Notes under the pieces: model-generated
What the model was told of the DNA's origin: nothing
Databases searched by the model: none
The model's input: the letters and a program-made list of their open reading frames with translations, nothing else
Source: an uncultured Eubacteriales bacterium
GTDB taxonomy: Bacteria > Bacillota > Clostridia > Oscillospirales > CAG-272
Assembly (NCBI GenBank): GCA_934476315.1
Contig: CAKSNQ010000068.1
Coordinates: 1 to 5,246 of the forward strand
Length of the DNA stretch: 5,246 bases
Direction of reading: 5' to 3'
Shown here: positions 4,993 through 5,246 of the stretch, one piece after another
Numbering within the stretch: the stretch's first letter is position 1
Layout: each line of letters starts with the position of its first letter
Made by a program: the position numbers and the translations under genes

Positions 4993-5032
4993 GCTTTTTT
5001 CTTTTGTGCCTCTGGTCTCAAAAGAAAAAAGC
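4993..5032. repeat. Perfect 14-bp stem-loop, pyrimidine/purine arms
   Basis: GCTTTTTTCTTTTG (4993-5006) pairs perfectly with CAAAAGAAAAAAGC (5019-5032) over a 12-base loop. One arm is almost all pyrimidine and the other almost all purine. It is AT-rich, unlike the GC hairpins beside it. No gene ends close by on either strand within the window, although it could terminate a gene lying to the right. Confidence 0.8.
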
Positions 5033-5082
5033 GGCTGGAAGTGCTGAAGTTGCAAGGGATAGCAGGTATTTGTGCTGGTGGC

Positions 5083-5246
5083 TGGTATGTACTTTTAGAT
5101 GAAGTCCCAGTGCCGGATGTGGGGGAAGAACCGGCTCAAACGCCGCCGGTTGCTCCCCCCACGCCCCTCACTCCGTGGCTGGATGCGCGTCGCGCCGCAA
5201 CGACGCGGCGCTTTGGCGCATTGGGGAGGGCGGCGGGGTAGCCCCC
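5083..5246. repeat. GC-rich intergenic repeat, copy C (right end cut by window)
   Basis: It begins TGGTATGTAC (5083-5092) like copy B at 365, in the same orientation. It contains the 59-bp core (5177-5235) identical to 476-534. The upstream hairpin is present but its inner stem is different: AACCGGC (5129-5135) with GCCGGTT (5145-5151), inside GGGGG (5121-5125) and a C-run (5155-5160). After 5235 it departs from copies A and B, ending in a GGGG/CCCC hairpin variant. The window stops at 5246, so the true end is not seen. Frames through it have no ribosome site. Confidence 0.85.

Larger units (their letters stand above)
4784..5082. other. Non-coding hairpin cluster between plsC-like gene and repeat copy C
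   Basis: About 300 bp hold no supported gene. The only long frame (minus, 4783-5055) begins at a TTG without a ribosome site and runs through all the hairpins, giving a basic low-complexity product. The stretch contains a three-way competing hairpin (4872-4918), two compact GC stems (4925-4943, 4945-4962) and a perfect 14-bp stem (4993-5032), separated by T-rich DNA. This looks like a repeat island. Confidence 0.65.

Noticed and set aside
4783..5055. 90-codon minus-strand frame upstream of the plsC-like gene
   Set aside because: It starts at a TTG without a ribosome site, runs through every hairpin in the region, and encodes basic low-complexity sequence. It is best explained as chance.
4987..5241. 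84-codon plus-strand frame through copy C
   Set aside because: Its end is the translated repeat core, the same peptide seen in copy B, and its beginning is one arm of the 14-bp hairpin; there is no ribosome site.
1..5246. CRISPR array
   Set aside because: The repeats are only three, of more than 50 bp, irregularly spaced and without uniform spacers; no cas gene is present.

Overview
The window looks like chromosomal DNA from a GC-rich, low-sporulating-type member of the Clostridia, most likely an Oscillospiraceae/Ruminococcaceae-like gut bacterium. This is inferred from strong GGAGG-type ribosome binding sites, a perfect consensus sigma-A promoter, a YitT-family protein, Gram-positive style lipid enzymes, and GC-rich intergenic repeats. 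No RNA gene, CRISPR array, transposase or phage gene is visible.

Layout. Positions 1-626 hold no convincing gene. They contain two direct copies of a GC-rich, hairpin-forming intergenic repeat (copy A, truncated by the window edge, and copy B) separated by a stretch with two further long hairpins. Positions 627-911 (minus) encode a small XRE/Cro-type DNA-binding protein. Divergent from it, 1052-1786 (plus) encodes a protein of unknown function with two membrane helices and a charged, probably coiled-coil tail. The 140 bp between them carry a textbook promoter for the membrane protein, overlaid by palindromes that are good operator candidates. A bidirectional terminator at 1816-1857 separates this pair from three minus-strand genes running right to left: plsC-like acyltransferase (3855-4691), YegS/BmrU/DgkB-like lipid kinase (2799-3719) and a YitT-family membrane protein (1871-2722). 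Positions 4692-5246 are non-coding: a promoter region, a cluster of four strong hairpins, and a third copy (C) of the repeat, cut by the window edge.

How the genes work together. The acyltransferase makes phosphatidic acid from lysophosphatidic acid, and the lipid kinase, if it uses diacylglycerol, makes the same product by salvage. The cluster is therefore plausibly a phosphatidic-acid supply and membrane-lipid turnover unit. The role of the YitT protein in it is unknown. The regulator/membrane-protein pair looks like a separate module in which the XRE protein may control its divergent neighbour.

The best candidates for something undescribed are the repeat family, which has a 59-bp core identical in copies B and C, two mutually exclusive folds in that core, and an upstream stem whose paired sequence changes on both arms between copies, and the XRE/membrane coiled-coil pair with its palindromic promoter. 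No complete known defence, secretion or biosynthetic system can be supported from this window.
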